Source: Buttiauxella sp049686335
Lineage (GTDB): Bacteria > Pseudomonadota > Gammaproteobacteria > Enterobacterales > Enterobacteriaceae
Assembly: GCF_049686335.1 (NCBI RefSeq)
Contig: NZ_JBAVHX010000009.1
Location: 300,807-364,806, forward strand
Direction of reading: 5' to 3'
DNA: 64,000 bases
Part shown: positions 1 to 7,764 of the stretch, piece by piece
Layout of the letters: each line of letters opens with the position of its first letter
Position numbering within the stretch: the stretch's first letter is position 1
The notes under the pieces: generated by a model
Seen by the model: the letters and a program-made list of their open reading frames with translations, nothing else
The model's database searches: none
What the model was told of the DNA's origin: nothing
Translations under genes and position numbers: made by a program

Positions 1-317
1 CCCGCACCCTTGGCGCTGGCCGCTGGCGGGTGTTTTGCACCATCACTTTACCTTTGACGTTACCGGGAATTATTGCCGGAACCGTGCTGGCATTTGCCCG
101 CTCGCTGGGCGAGTTTGGCGCTACCATCACGTTCGTGTCGAATATTCCTGGTGAAACCCGCACCCTTCCTTCGGCGATGTACACCCTGATTCAAACCCCG
201 GGTGGCGAAACTGCTGCGGCACGTTTGTGCGTGATTTCCATTGTGCTGGCGCTGGCATCATTGCTGATAGCGGAATGGTTGGCGCGACAGAGCCGTAAGC
301 GGATAGGAGCGGTCTGA
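1..317 (+). CDS. modB: Molybdate ABC transporter permease ModB, 3' part only
   Basis: This is the C-terminal part of the inner-membrane permease of the ModABC molybdate importer; the 5' part lies left of the window and the reading frame enters at base 3. The visible peptide contains the family's cytoplasmic coupling-loop pattern (TLGAGRWRVF, then a proline-rich helix) and the segment RSLGEFGATITFVSN typical of molybdate and sulfate permeases. A final hydrophobic helix is followed by a basic tail. The TGA stop shares one base with the modC start, so the two are translationally coupled. Identification is firm from sequence and neighbour; the N-terminus cannot be assessed. Confidence 0.95.
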   Translation, partial: RTLGAGRWRVFCTITLPLTLPGIIAGTVLAFARSLGEFGATITFVSNIPGETRTLPSAMYTLIQTPGGETAAARLCVISIVLALASLLIAEWLARQSRKRIGAV

Positions 318-1375
318 TGCTGGAACTCAATTTTGTTCAGACGCTGGGCGAGCACCGTCTTGAGATAAATGAAACCTTGCCAGGACAGGGGATTACCGCT
401 GTTTTTGGCGTGTCAGGCGCGGGTAAAACCTCGTTGATTAATGCGATCAGTGGTTTGACTCATCCGCAGCAAGGCCGAATTGTCCTCAATGAACGCGTAT
501 TGAGTGACGCAGAAAATAAGCGTTTTCTGGCACCGGAAAAACGTCGTATTGGTTACGTCTTCCAGGATGCGCGCCTGTTCCCGCACTATCGCGTGCGCGG
601 AAATTTGAAATACGGCATGCCAGGAAGTGCTGCCGGGCAGTTCGATAAGCTGGTGGAATTACTCGGGATAGAACCGCTGCTGGAGAGATTCCCGTGGAGT
701 CTGTCTGGCGGTGAAAAACAGCGAGTGGCGATTGGCCGCGCGTTATTAACCTCGCCTGAATTGCTGCTGCTCGATGAGCCGCTGGCCTCACTGGATATCC
801 CGCGTAAACGCGAACTGCTGCCGTATCTGCAGCGCCTGGCGCGGGAAATCAATATCCCGATGTTGTACGTCAGCCACTCGCTCGAAGAGATCCTGCATCT
901 GGCGGATAAAGTACTGGTGCTTGATGCGGGCTGCGTAAAAGCTTTTGGTCATCTCGAAGAGGTGTGGGGCAGCAGCGTGATGCATCCGTGGTTGCCCAAA
1001 GAGCAGCAAAGCAGCGTACTGAAAGTGACGGTTCTGGAACATCACCCGCATTATGCGATGACCGCACTTGCACTTGGCGACCAGCATTTGTGGGTCAATA
1101 AGCTGGATAAACCTTTGCAGGCTTCGTTACGCATACGGATTCAGGCATCGGACGTTTCGTTGGTTCTCCAGCCGCCGGTCAACAGCAGTATTCGTAACGT
1201 GTTGCGGGCAAAAGTGGCTCATTGTTATGACGATGAAGGGCAGGTTGAAGTGCAGCTTGAAGTGGGAACCCGGACGTTATGGGCGCGAATTAGCCCGTGG
1301 GCGAGGGACGAGCTGATGATTAAACCGGGGCAGTGGCTTTACGCACAAATCAAAAGCGTGTCGATTACCGCGTGA
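317..1375 (+). CDS. modC: Molybdate ABC transporter ATP-binding protein ModC
   Basis: This is the ATPase of the ModABC molybdate importer on the inner face of the cytoplasmic membrane. The 352 residues show Walker A GVSGAGKT (about 31-38), the ABC signature LSGGE (129-133) and Walker B LLLLDEP (149-155). The last 60 or so residues form the Mop/TOBE molybdate-binding domain, as expected for ModC. Length equals the E. coli protein. The ATG overlaps the modB stop by one base. Its own stop lies inside a 10-base tandem repeat. In E. coli the operon is repressed by ModE with molybdate; that operator would be upstream of the window. Confidence 0.97.
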   Translation: MLELNFVQTLGEHRLEINETLPGQGITAVFGVSGAGKTSLINAISGLTHPQQGRIVLNERVLSDAENKRFLAPEKRRIGYVFQDARLFPHYRVRGNLKYGMPGSAAGQFDKLVELLGIEPLLERFPWSLSGGEKQRVAIGRALLTSPELLLLDEPLASLDIPRKRELLPYLQRLAREINIPMLYVSHSLEEILHLADKVLVLDAGCVKAFGHLEEVWGSSVMHPWLPKEQQSSVLKVTVLEHHPHYAMTALALGDQHLWVNKLDKPLQASLRIRIQASDVSLVLQPPVNSSIRNVLRAKVAHCYDDEGQVEVQLEVGTRTLWARISPWARDELMIKPGQWLYAQIKSVSITA

Positions 1376-1400
1376 TGTGACGTGATGTGACGTGATGTGA
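1371..1400 (+). repeat. Three tandem copies of CGTGATGTGA
   Basis: Three perfect 10-base copies run head to tail. The first contains the modC TGA stop, so the expansion lies at the very end of the gene without changing the protein. Slipped-strand duplication is the likely origin. No regulatory role is visible. Confidence 0.9.
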
Positions 1401-1406
1401 ACTGTT

Positions 1407-1485
1407 GTCGGGTGACGCTTCGCTTACCCGACCTACAACTAAAACAGGGGTGTTGTAGGGTGGATAAGCGCAAGCGTCATCCACC
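1407..1485. repeat. REP-type palindrome pair between convergent modC and ybhA
   Basis: Two imperfect palindromes lie side by side: GTCGGGTGACGCTTCG...CCCGAC and GGTGGATAAGCGCAAGCG...CCACC. Near-identical pairs occur at four other places in the window (near 3.65, 15.94, 20.86 and 50.55 kb). This is the layout of enterobacterial REP/BIME elements, which usually sit in 3' regions, protect mRNA ends and can aid termination. Here the pair separates two convergent genes. Confidence 0.85.
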
Positions 1486-1498
1486 ACTATTCACCAGA

Positions 1499-2317
1499 CT
1501 AAATCAAATACTGATAAATCGTCTGCGCAATACCGGTTTCAAGATTGGTTCCAATCACCAAATCGGCACGCGCTTTAATCGCTTCGTCGGCATTACCCAT
1601 CGCGACACCCAGACCTGCGCTCTCAAGCATACTCAAGTCGTTAAAGTTATCGCCGAAGGCAATCACCTGGCTCATGGATAAACCCTGAGATTCAACCCAT
1701 TGCGCTAAACGATTGCCTTTGCTGTTGCCGCGTTGAGCCACATCCACCTGATCATGCCATGACCACTCGCAAGACAGGCCAAGCTCGTGTTCCACCACCT
1801 GGGTGAAGTTCTGCAATTTCACCGTATCTTCATCAGTCAGTGCAAATTTCCAGATTGATTCCACTTCATGGGCAGCTTCACGCAGAGAATTGACATGACG
1901 GAACACCGGGCGCTGCTCTTCGGGTAGAGATTTAGCCCAATTTTCAGCACGTAAAACATGACCTGTAGTCTCCTGATACAGCATCGCATCATCGACGTAC
2001 ATGAGCCCATGAACGTTGTGGGCATCAAGCAAGTCAATCAATTGATTGGCTTGTTGAGGTTGCAAGGGATCCGACGAAAGAACCTTTTTTGCATGATAAT
2101 CATACAAGTAAGTCCCATTACAGCAAATTGCAGGTGTATCCAGGGTCAGTGCCTGATAAAAAGGATGGATGGCAACGTGATGACGACCCGTCACAATGAC
2201 AACTTTAAAGCCTGCGTCACGTGCACGCTGTAATGCTGTCAGTGATTCAGGAAGAATAGTTTTTTGCGGCGTGAGTAGGGTGCCGTCGAGATCAAGGGCG
2301 ATTACGCGAAAAGTCAT
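1499..2317 (-). CDS. ybhA: HAD-superfamily sugar/pyridoxal phosphatase YbhA
   Basis: This is a cytoplasmic Cof-type haloacid dehalogenase phosphatase. In E. coli YbhA hydrolyses pyridoxal 5'-phosphate and sugar phosphates such as fructose 1,6-bisphosphate. The catalytic motif DLDGT sits at residues 9-13, with the nucleophile Asp9 and the acid/base Asp11. The C-terminal metal-binding motif GDNFND is near residue 222. The 272 residues match the E. coli length. The gene is convergent with modC and divergent from pgl, as in E. coli. The start is the ATG before TFRVIALD, the only position that keeps the full first strand. Confidence 0.95.
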   Translation of the reverse strand: MTFRVIALDLDGTLLTPQKTILPESLTALQRARDAGFKVVIVTGRHHVAIHPFYQALTLDTPAICCNGTYLYDYHAKKVLSSDPLQPQQANQLIDLLDAHNVHGLMYVDDAMLYQETTGHVLRAENWAKSLPEEQRPVFRHVNSLREAAHEVESIWKFALTDEDTVKLQNFTQVVEHELGLSCEWSWHDQVDVAQRGNSKGNRLAQWVESQGLSMSQVIAFGDNFNDLSMLESAGLGVAMGNADEAIKARADLVIGTNLETGIAQTIYQYLI

Positions 2318-2362
2318 TTAGGGTTCCAGTCAAATTCAGAATCATAAGGCCTGTGCCGATGT

Positions 2363-2488
2363 TACACCCAAGATACTTCGAGTTGAAGGAAGGCAGCAAG
2401 TGAAGGGATCCGGATGAGCTTACTCGAGTAAGTGATTCGGGTGACTGAACGCAGACAACGCACCTGCAACTTGAAGTATGAAGGGGTA
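2363..2488. repeat. ERIC (IRU) element between ybhA and pgl
   Basis: This 126-bp imperfect palindrome begins TACACCC, ends near AAGGGGTA, and has the ERIC core GAGCTTACtcGAGTAAGTGA. It belongs to the enterobacterial repetitive intergenic consensus family. It lies in the divergent ybhA-pgl gap, so it would be transcribed as part of one or both 5' leaders. Confidence 0.9.
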
Positions 2489-2583
2489 CGCCGTTTGCAT
2501 CGTTGTTCAAAATGGCAACACGAAGCGGCAAATGGCACTACCCTTGTGACTATTACTCAAGACGTTGGGAGGAAAGAGAACTC

Positions 2584-3582
2584 ATGAAACAAACAGTCTA
2601 TACCGCCAGCCCAGAAAGCCAGCAAATCCACGTATGGCAACTTAACGCCAGCGGCGAGTTAACCCTGGTGCAAGTGGTGGATGTTGCAGGGCAGGTTCAG
2701 CCGATGGTCATCAGCCCGGACAAACGCTATCTGTACGTCGGTGTGCGTCCTGAATTTCGCGTGATTGCTTACCGCATCGCGCCCGATGACGGCATGCTCA
2801 CTGAAGCGGGTGTCACGGCGATCCCGGGTAGCCCAACGCACATTTCTACCGACCATCAAGGCCGCTTCCTGTTCAGCGCGTCTTACAATGCGGGCAGCGT
2901 AAGTGTTGTGAGCCTCGGCCACGATGGTTTACCGGGTGAAGTGGTTGAGCAAGTGGAAGGTTTAGAAGGTTGCCACTCTGCCAATATTTCCCCAGACAAT
3001 CGTACTTTGTGGGTTCCTGCGCTTAAGCAAGACCGCATCTGCCAGTTTACCCTGTCTGACGACGGCCATCTGGTCGCGCAAACTCCGGCAGAAGTGACCA
3101 CTGTTGAAGGGGCAGGCCCGCGCCACATGGTGTTCCATCCGAACCAGCAATACGGTTACTGCGTTAACGAACTGAACGGCTCTGTGGATGTGTGGGAACT
3201 GAAAAATGCTTACGGCAAAATTGAATGCGTGCAAACGCTGGATATCATGCCTCCTGGCTTCTCTGACACCCGTTGGGCGGCAGATATTCACATCACACCG
3301 GATGGTCGTCACCTGTACACCTGCGACCGTACCGCGAGCATCATCACGGTATTCAGCGTTTCTGAAGATGGCAGTGTGCTGGCGGTGGAAGGTTATCAGC
3401 CAACCGAAACCCAGCCACGTGGCTTCAATGTGGATCACTCTGGTAAATATTTGATTGCTGCAGGCCAGAAATCGCACCATATCGCGGTGTATGAAATCAC
3501 CGGTGAGCAAGGTTTACTGGAAGAAAAAGGCCGTTATGCCGTAGGTCAGGGGCCGATGTGGGTGGTTATTAACGCTCACTAA
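2584..3582 (+). CDS. pgl: 6-phosphogluconolactonase (YbhE-type)
   Basis: This enzyme hydrolyses 6-phosphogluconolactone to 6-phosphogluconate in the pentose phosphate pathway, in the cytoplasm. The 332-residue protein is a seven-bladed beta-propeller of the lactonase family with repeated PDKRYLYVG-like blade motifs (SPDKRYLYVG near the start, SPDNRTLWV, TPDGRHLYT). It starts MKQTVYTASPESQQIHVW, nearly the same as E. coli Pgl. An in-frame codon at 2503 could extend the ORF, but the ATG at 2584 follows a GGGAGG ribosome site and matches the known N-terminus. A strong terminator follows the stop. Confidence 0.97.
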   Translation: MKQTVYTASPESQQIHVWQLNASGELTLVQVVDVAGQVQPMVISPDKRYLYVGVRPEFRVIAYRIAPDDGMLTEAGVTAIPGSPTHISTDHQGRFLFSASYNAGSVSVVSLGHDGLPGEVVEQVEGLEGCHSANISPDNRTLWVPALKQDRICQFTLSDDGHLVAQTPAEVTTVEGAGPRHMVFHPNQQYGYCVNELNGSVDVWELKNAYGKIECVQTLDIMPPGFSDTRWAADIHITPDGRHLYTCDRTASIITVFSVSEDGSVLAVEGYQPTETQPRGFNVDHSGKYLIAAGQKSHHIAVYEITGEQGLLEEKGRYAVGQGPMWVVINAH

Positions 3583-3600
3583 TCTATTGATGATGAGATA

Positions 3601-3628
3601 AAAAAACCTCGCGATTGCGAGGTTTTTT
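3601..3628 (+). terminator. Rho-independent terminator of pgl
   Basis: AACCTCGC-GATT-GCGAGGTT forms an 8-bp stem with a 4-base loop, followed by a T run. An A run precedes the stem, so it may also serve convergent ybhC. Confidence 0.92.
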
Positions 3629-3646
3629 ATTGTCTTAATCCTGACT

Positions 3647-3719
3647 GTCGGATGGCGCTAACGCTAATCGACCTGTAAAGACGGTGTAGTAGGGTGGATA
3701 AGCGCAAGCGCCATCCACC
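3647..3719. repeat. REP-type palindrome pair between convergent pgl and ybhC
   Basis: This is the same two-palindrome arrangement as at 1407-1485: GTCGGATGGCGC..., then TAGGGTGGATAAGCGC...CATCCACCA. It lies just downstream of the pgl terminator and 15 bases from the ybhC stop. Confidence 0.85.
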
Positions 3720-3734
3720 ATTTTGACACTTATT

Positions 3735-5033
3735 TTACTGGGCAACGACCTGGCTACCAACGCCACGGTTGTTGAATTCCCACAGGCGGTTTGCGTTAGC
3801 ATCATTCAGATCGCGCTGAATTTCACCTTTCTCGCCTTTGGTTCCGATATTACCAGCGAACGGACGTTTAGAACTGGCGGCATCACCCCACGGTTGCGCG
3901 GTGTTGAAACCTTCATTAATCACGCTGTCACGGATAACCACCTGGCCGTTTGACGTCTGGCCTGCGGAATAACCGTTTTCAGTGGCTTCCACATCCCAGG
4001 CACGACCCAGTTGTGCGACGTTATCACCGGCAGCAGAGAAGCGGCTGTTGATGGCCAGGAAACCGTAATAAATGTTTGGCAGTGTCGCAGGGGCAAACAC
4101 AGTGCCTTCTTTGGTACGGCTGTTGACCAGGCGGAACTCGGTATTCTCAAACACCACCGCACCACGACCTGCAACCACATCCACATCACCTTCAATGTAG
4201 CTGTTGGTGACTAAGGTACGCGGTTGACGGTCAAGCAACAGACGGTTTTGAACATCGCTGTTAGTGACGAAGAAAGTATTCTGACGGCCCAAAAGGTGAA
4301 CATTGTTCAGCTGAACTTTGTCGCCATCGGTACGCAGTGCGACAGCCTGATGATTACCGGCATCCACGCTGTCACCCAGGGTGTTGGCGATAGTCAGGTT
4401 TTGCAGCTGCAAACCACTGTTCTGTGACCAGACCGCAGCGGAACACATGATGCCTACCGTCGCGTTACGCTTGCTCTGGCAGCTATCAAACATGTACCAC
4501 GCAGGTTTACCCGGCATATATTTACCCGCTGGGTTAACCGCACGACGCCAGGTGTTAACGTCGATTTCAGAGTCCAGAGGCATGGTGATTTTCACATCGC
4601 TGGCATTGTCTGTGGTGCCGTATAACGTCACGCTACCCGAACCCGCCGGGATATAAACCGTACCGGCATATTCGCCCGGCTCAATCGCAATATACTGGCG
4701 GGTGTTGCTGTGTTTCATCATGGCTGCATCAACGGCCGCCTGAATAGATGTGTGCGTCACACCCTGGCCGCCCGCGGCACCCACCACAAAATCAGGTTGC
4801 TGAGGAATGCGAATAGACGACGGTGCCCAGGGCGCTTCATCTTTATTCTTAGATGAGAAGTAGCGCGCCTGTACAAAGTTCTGCGCTTCATCGGACGATA
4901 AAATCGGACGAGATTGAGTACCTGGCGCCGCTTGAGTAGAAGGGCGTTCATCAGGGGGTGTTGAACTACAGGCTGAGAGCGCCACAGCAAAAGCGAGCAC
5001 AGCTGCCCGACGAGAAACAGAGAAAGTGTTCAA
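3735..5033 (-). CDS. ybhC: Outer-membrane acyl-CoA thioesterase lipoprotein of the pectinesterase family, YbhC
   Basis: YbhC is an outer-membrane lipoprotein with a pectin-methylesterase beta-helix fold; the E. coli protein hydrolyses acyl-CoA thioesters and lacks pectinesterase activity. The signal peptide ends in the lipobox LSAC with Cys22 followed by Ser, which favours outer-membrane sorting. Family motifs GDVDVVAGRGAVVF and LGRAW are visible. The best start is the TTG that gives (M)NTFSVSR: it matches the E. coli N-terminus and sits six bases after AAGGAG. A longer reading from 5054, also a TTG, would put eight residues before the signal peptide. The protein has 432 residues. Confidence 0.9.
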   Translation of the reverse strand: MNTFSVSRRAAVLAFAVALSACSSTPPDERPSTQAAPGTQSRPILSSDEAQNFVQARYFSSKNKDEAPWAPSSIRIPQQPDFVVGAAGGQGVTHTSIQAAVDAAMMKHSNTRQYIAIEPGEYAGTVYIPAGSGSVTLYGTTDNASDVKITMPLDSEIDVNTWRRAVNPAGKYMPGKPAWYMFDSCQSKRNATVGIMCSAAVWSQNSGLQLQNLTIANTLGDSVDAGNHQAVALRTDGDKVQLNNVHLLGRQNTFFVTNSDVQNRLLLDRQPRTLVTNSYIEGDVDVVAGRGAVVFENTEFRLVNSRTKEGTVFAPATLPNIYYGFLAINSRFSAAGDNVAQLGRAWDVEATENGYSAGQTSNGQVVIRDSVINEGFNTAQPWGDAASSKRPFAGNIGTKGEKGEIQRDLNDANANRLWEFNNRGVGSQVVAQ

Positions 5034-5107
5034 GGGTTGCTCCTTGCAGTGCAAGTTTAAAAGGGGATCTTAAAGCCTGCTTTTTTATACTAAGTTGAGC
5101 GAAACGG

Positions 5108-5132
5108 GAAGCCGATTGTTGAAATCGGCTTC
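5108..5132 (-). terminator. Hairpin between ybhB and ybhC
   Basis: GAAGCCGATT and AATCGGCTTC pair perfectly over 10 bp with a 5-base loop, 13 bases after the ybhB stop. On the minus strand the sequence that follows is not a clean T run, so it may be an attenuating or mRNA-stabilising hairpin. Confidence 0.55.
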
Positions 5133-5144
5133 ATAAAGACAGGA

Positions 5145-5621
5145 TTAATTAAACTTTGCGGTAATAGAGGCGCTGCCTAATGCGTGGAAATGGACGTTAA
5201 AACCGACCATTGCGCCAGAAGCGGTCTCACCGACATCGAGCTTTTCAACGTCCAGCGCGTAAACGGTGAAAATGTAGCGATGTGATTCCCCTTTAGGTGG
5301 CGCAGCTCCTCCGTAACCGGATTGTCCAAAATCGGTCCAGGTTTCCACTGCCGGTTCTGGCAATTCAGCAATGCCTGAGCCTGCACCCTGGGGCAACACA
5401 CGGGTATCGGCTGGAAGGTTAATCACCACCCAATGCCACCAGCCTGAACCGGTTGGCGCATCAGGATCGTAACAGGTGACGACAAAACTTTTCGTCCCTG
5501 CCGGAACATCGTCCCAGGCTAAGTGCGGGGAAATGTTATCGCCATCGTATCCCATGCCATTAAAGACCTGGCGCCAGGGAAGTTTATCCCCTTCTTTGAA
5601 GTCCTGGCTTATCAGTTTCAT
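5145..5621 (-). CDS. ybhB: PEBP-family protein YbhB
   Basis: This is a small cytoplasmic member of the phosphatidylethanolamine-binding protein/Raf-kinase-inhibitor family. The 158 residues equal the E. coli length and contain the ligand-pocket motif DPDAPTGSGWWHWVV (about 50-65). The start ATG follows AGGAG. Its biochemical role in bacteria is not settled. It is 15 bases downstream of a DJ-1-family gene and probably co-transcribed with it. In E. coli ybhB lies directly beside bioA, so the DJ-1 gene is an extra insertion here. Confidence 0.93.
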   Translation of the reverse strand: MKLISQDFKEGDKLPWRQVFNGMGYDGDNISPHLAWDDVPAGTKSFVVTCYDPDAPTGSGWWHWVVINLPADTRVLPQGAGSGIAELPEPAVETWTDFGQSGYGGAAPPKGESHRYIFTVYALDVEKLDVGETASGAMVGFNVHFHALGSASITAKFN

Positions 5622-5636
5622 AGCTGCTCCTGATGG

Positions 5637-6317
5637 TTAGAGATTCAGTAACTTCAATAATTCTTCAGCAGCAATAGTTGACGAAGCAGGGTTTTGACCA
5701 GTGACCAGATGCCCGTCAACCACCGCAAACTCGCCCCAATCATCAGTGCGCTCATACAGCCCGCCGGCTTTTTTCAGCTCGTCTTCCACCAAAAATGGCA
5801 CCACAGCCGTTAAGCCAACGCCTTCTTCTTCACTATTGGTAAAGCCTGTCACCCGTTTGCCTTTCACCAGCGGTGTTCCATCAGGCCTGGTCACGTGACG
5901 CAAAACCCCTGGTGCATGGCATACCGCAGCAACAGGTTTCCCGGCGGCCCAAAACTGCTCAATCAATTTGATCGAATGTTTATCTTCTGCCAGATCCCAG
6001 AGTGGACCGTGGCCGCCTGGGTAGAACACGGCGTCAAAATCGACTATACGGACGTTTTCCAGTTTTTCGGTATTGGCTAACAGTTTTTGGGCGGCTTCAT
6101 CACTGCGGAAACGGCGGGTTTCATCGGTTTGCGCATCGGGCTCATCGCTTTTTGGATCAAGCGGCGGCTGCCCACCTTTAGGTGAGGCAAGAGTGATATT
6201 CACGCCGGCATCGCGAAAGACGTAATAGGGCGCGGCAAACTCCTCAAGCCAAAAGCCTGTGGGTTTGCCGGTGTTACCCAGTTGATTGTGCGAGGTTAAA
6301 ACCATGAGGATTTTCAT
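5637..6317 (-). CDS. DJ-1/PfpI-family protein (type 1 glutamine amidotransferase-like, Hsp31-type)
   Basis: This 226-residue cytoplasmic protein belongs to the DJ-1/PfpI superfamily. The nucleophilic elbow AVCHAPG places Cys133 and His134, a Glu lies in FWLEEFAAP (25-26), and YPGGHGPLWD (100-109) forms the oxyanion region. This is the pattern of the Hsp31-like branch, whose members act as glutathione-independent glyoxalases or stress chaperones. Which activity applies cannot be told from sequence. AGGGAGA precedes the ATG. The gene sits between ybhB and bioA, where E. coli has none, and probably shares a transcript with ybhB. Confidence 0.85.
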   Translation of the reverse strand: MKILMVLTSHNQLGNTGKPTGFWLEEFAAPYYVFRDAGVNITLASPKGGQPPLDPKSDEPDAQTDETRRFRSDEAAQKLLANTEKLENVRIVDFDAVFYPGGHGPLWDLAEDKHSIKLIEQFWAAGKPVAAVCHAPGVLRHVTRPDGTPLVKGKRVTGFTNSEEEGVGLTAVVPFLVEDELKKAGGLYERTDDWGEFAVVDGHLVTGQNPASSTIAAEELLKLLNL

Positions 6318-6385
6318 ATGACTCTCCCTTTAGGGCGTGAAACGATCCTCGAAGTGTAGTGCATCAACGGGCGGCTTGCTGGCGC

Positions 6386-7675
6386 TCAGCTTTTGAAAAA
6401 TGCAGGATTTTCCACCGCATCCGCCACCGCTTGTATCAGTTTTGCCAGCTGCTCATGGGTGATGACGTACGGTGGCATCAGGTAAATCAGGCGCCCGAAA
6501 GGCCGGATCCACACACCTTGTTCCACAAAGAACGCCTGAAGTGCCGCCATATCGACCGGATGATGTGTCTCCACTACGCCAATCGCGCCAAGCACTCGCA
6601 CATCCGCCACGTGCTCACAGTTCTGCAAAGGTTTAAGCCCCACCAATAACTGCGCTTCCAGGGCCTTCACTTGCTGTTGCCACTCACCCGATTCCAGCAA
6701 CGCGAGGCTTTCGGTCGCCACCGCGCAGGCTAATGGATTACCCATAAACGTCGGGCCATGCATAAAGCATCCGGCCTCGCCATTGCTGATGGTGTCGGCC
6801 ACCAGGCGCGTGGTCAGCGTGGCAGAAAGTGTCATTGTGCCGCCCGTCAGCGCTTTCCCCAGACACAAAATATCTGGCGAAATGCCCGCATGTTCGCAGG
6901 CAAACAGTTTGCCGGTGCGACCAAAGCCCGTGGCTATCTCATCGGCAATCAGCAAAATCCCTTCACGGTCACACATGCGACGAATGCGCTTGAGCCATTC
7001 AGGATGATAGAAACGCATTCCACCGGCGCCCTGAACGATCGGCTCAAGAATAACGGCGGCGATTTCATGACGATGGGCCGCCATTAAACGGGCAAAAGGC
7101 ACGATGTCCATCTCATCCCATTCATCGTCAAAGCGGCAATGGGGCGCAGGCGCAAACAGGTGCTCAGGAAGATAACCCTGCCACAAACTGTGCATCGAAT
7201 TATCAGGATCGCAAACCGACATCGCGCCGAAGGTATCGCCATGATAACCGTGGCGGAAGGTGAGAAATTGCTGGCGGGGCTCGCCTTTAGCATGCCAGTA
7301 CTGCAATGCCATTTTCATCGCCACTTCAACAGCAACGGAGCCGGAGTCGGCAAGGAAAACGCATTCAAGATTTTCCGGCGTCATGGCGACCAGTTTCCGG
7401 CACAACGCCACCGCAGGTGGGTGCGTGATACCGCCAAACATCACATGTGACATCTTTTCAATCTGGTCTTTCATCGCCTGGTTCAGGCGCGGGTGATTGT
7501 AACCATGAATGGCCGCCCACCAGGATGACATCCCATCAACAAGGGCTTTACCATCAGCAAGTTGCAGTTCGCAGCCCGATGCCGCTACCACCGGATAAAC
7601 CGGTAAAGGTTGGGTCATGGAAGTGTACGGGTGCCAGATGTGTTGTTGGTCGAACGCTAAATCAGCAGGGGTCAT
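6386..7675 (-). CDS. bioA: Adenosylmethionine-8-amino-7-oxononanoate aminotransferase BioA
   Basis: BioA transfers an amino group from S-adenosylmethionine to KAPA to give DAPA, the third-last step of biotin synthesis. It is a PLP fold-type I class III aminotransferase. The Schiff-base lysine is Lys274 in LCLGKALTGG, at the E. coli position, and IADEIATGFGR supplies the Asp that contacts the cofactor nitrogen. The protein has 429 residues. It is transcribed away from bioBFCD across a shared operator that lies only 9 bases before its start, so repressor binding should block it directly. Confidence 0.97.
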   Translation of the reverse strand: MTPADLAFDQQHIWHPYTSMTQPLPVYPVVAASGCELQLADGKALVDGMSSWWAAIHGYNHPRLNQAMKDQIEKMSHVMFGGITHPPAVALCRKLVAMTPENLECVFLADSGSVAVEVAMKMALQYWHAKGEPRQQFLTFRHGYHGDTFGAMSVCDPDNSMHSLWQGYLPEHLFAPAPHCRFDDEWDEMDIVPFARLMAAHRHEIAAVILEPIVQGAGGMRFYHPEWLKRIRRMCDREGILLIADEIATGFGRTGKLFACEHAGISPDILCLGKALTGGTMTLSATLTTRLVADTISNGEAGCFMHGPTFMGNPLACAVATESLALLESGEWQQQVKALEAQLLVGLKPLQNCEHVADVRVLGAIGVVETHHPVDMAALQAFFVEQGVWIRPFGRLIYLMPPYVITHEQLAKLIQAVADAVENPAFFKS

Positions 7676-7683
7676 AGGGTGAC

Positions 7684-7717
7684 TTGTAAACCAATTGAAA
7701 AAGATTTAGGTTTACAA
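7684..7717. promoter_or_regulatory. BirA (biotin repressor) operator between bioA and bioB
   Basis: TTGTAAACC and GGTTTACAA are perfect inverted 9-mers separated by exactly 16 bases, the known enterobacterial bio operator architecture. BirA bound to biotinyl-5'-AMP would repress both bioA and bioBFCD. The divergent promoters must overlap this site because the whole gap is only 89 bases. Confidence 0.95.
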
Positions 7718-7764
7718 GTATAACGTCAATCAATGGCTAACAACACCCTTTTTGGAGACGCCCA

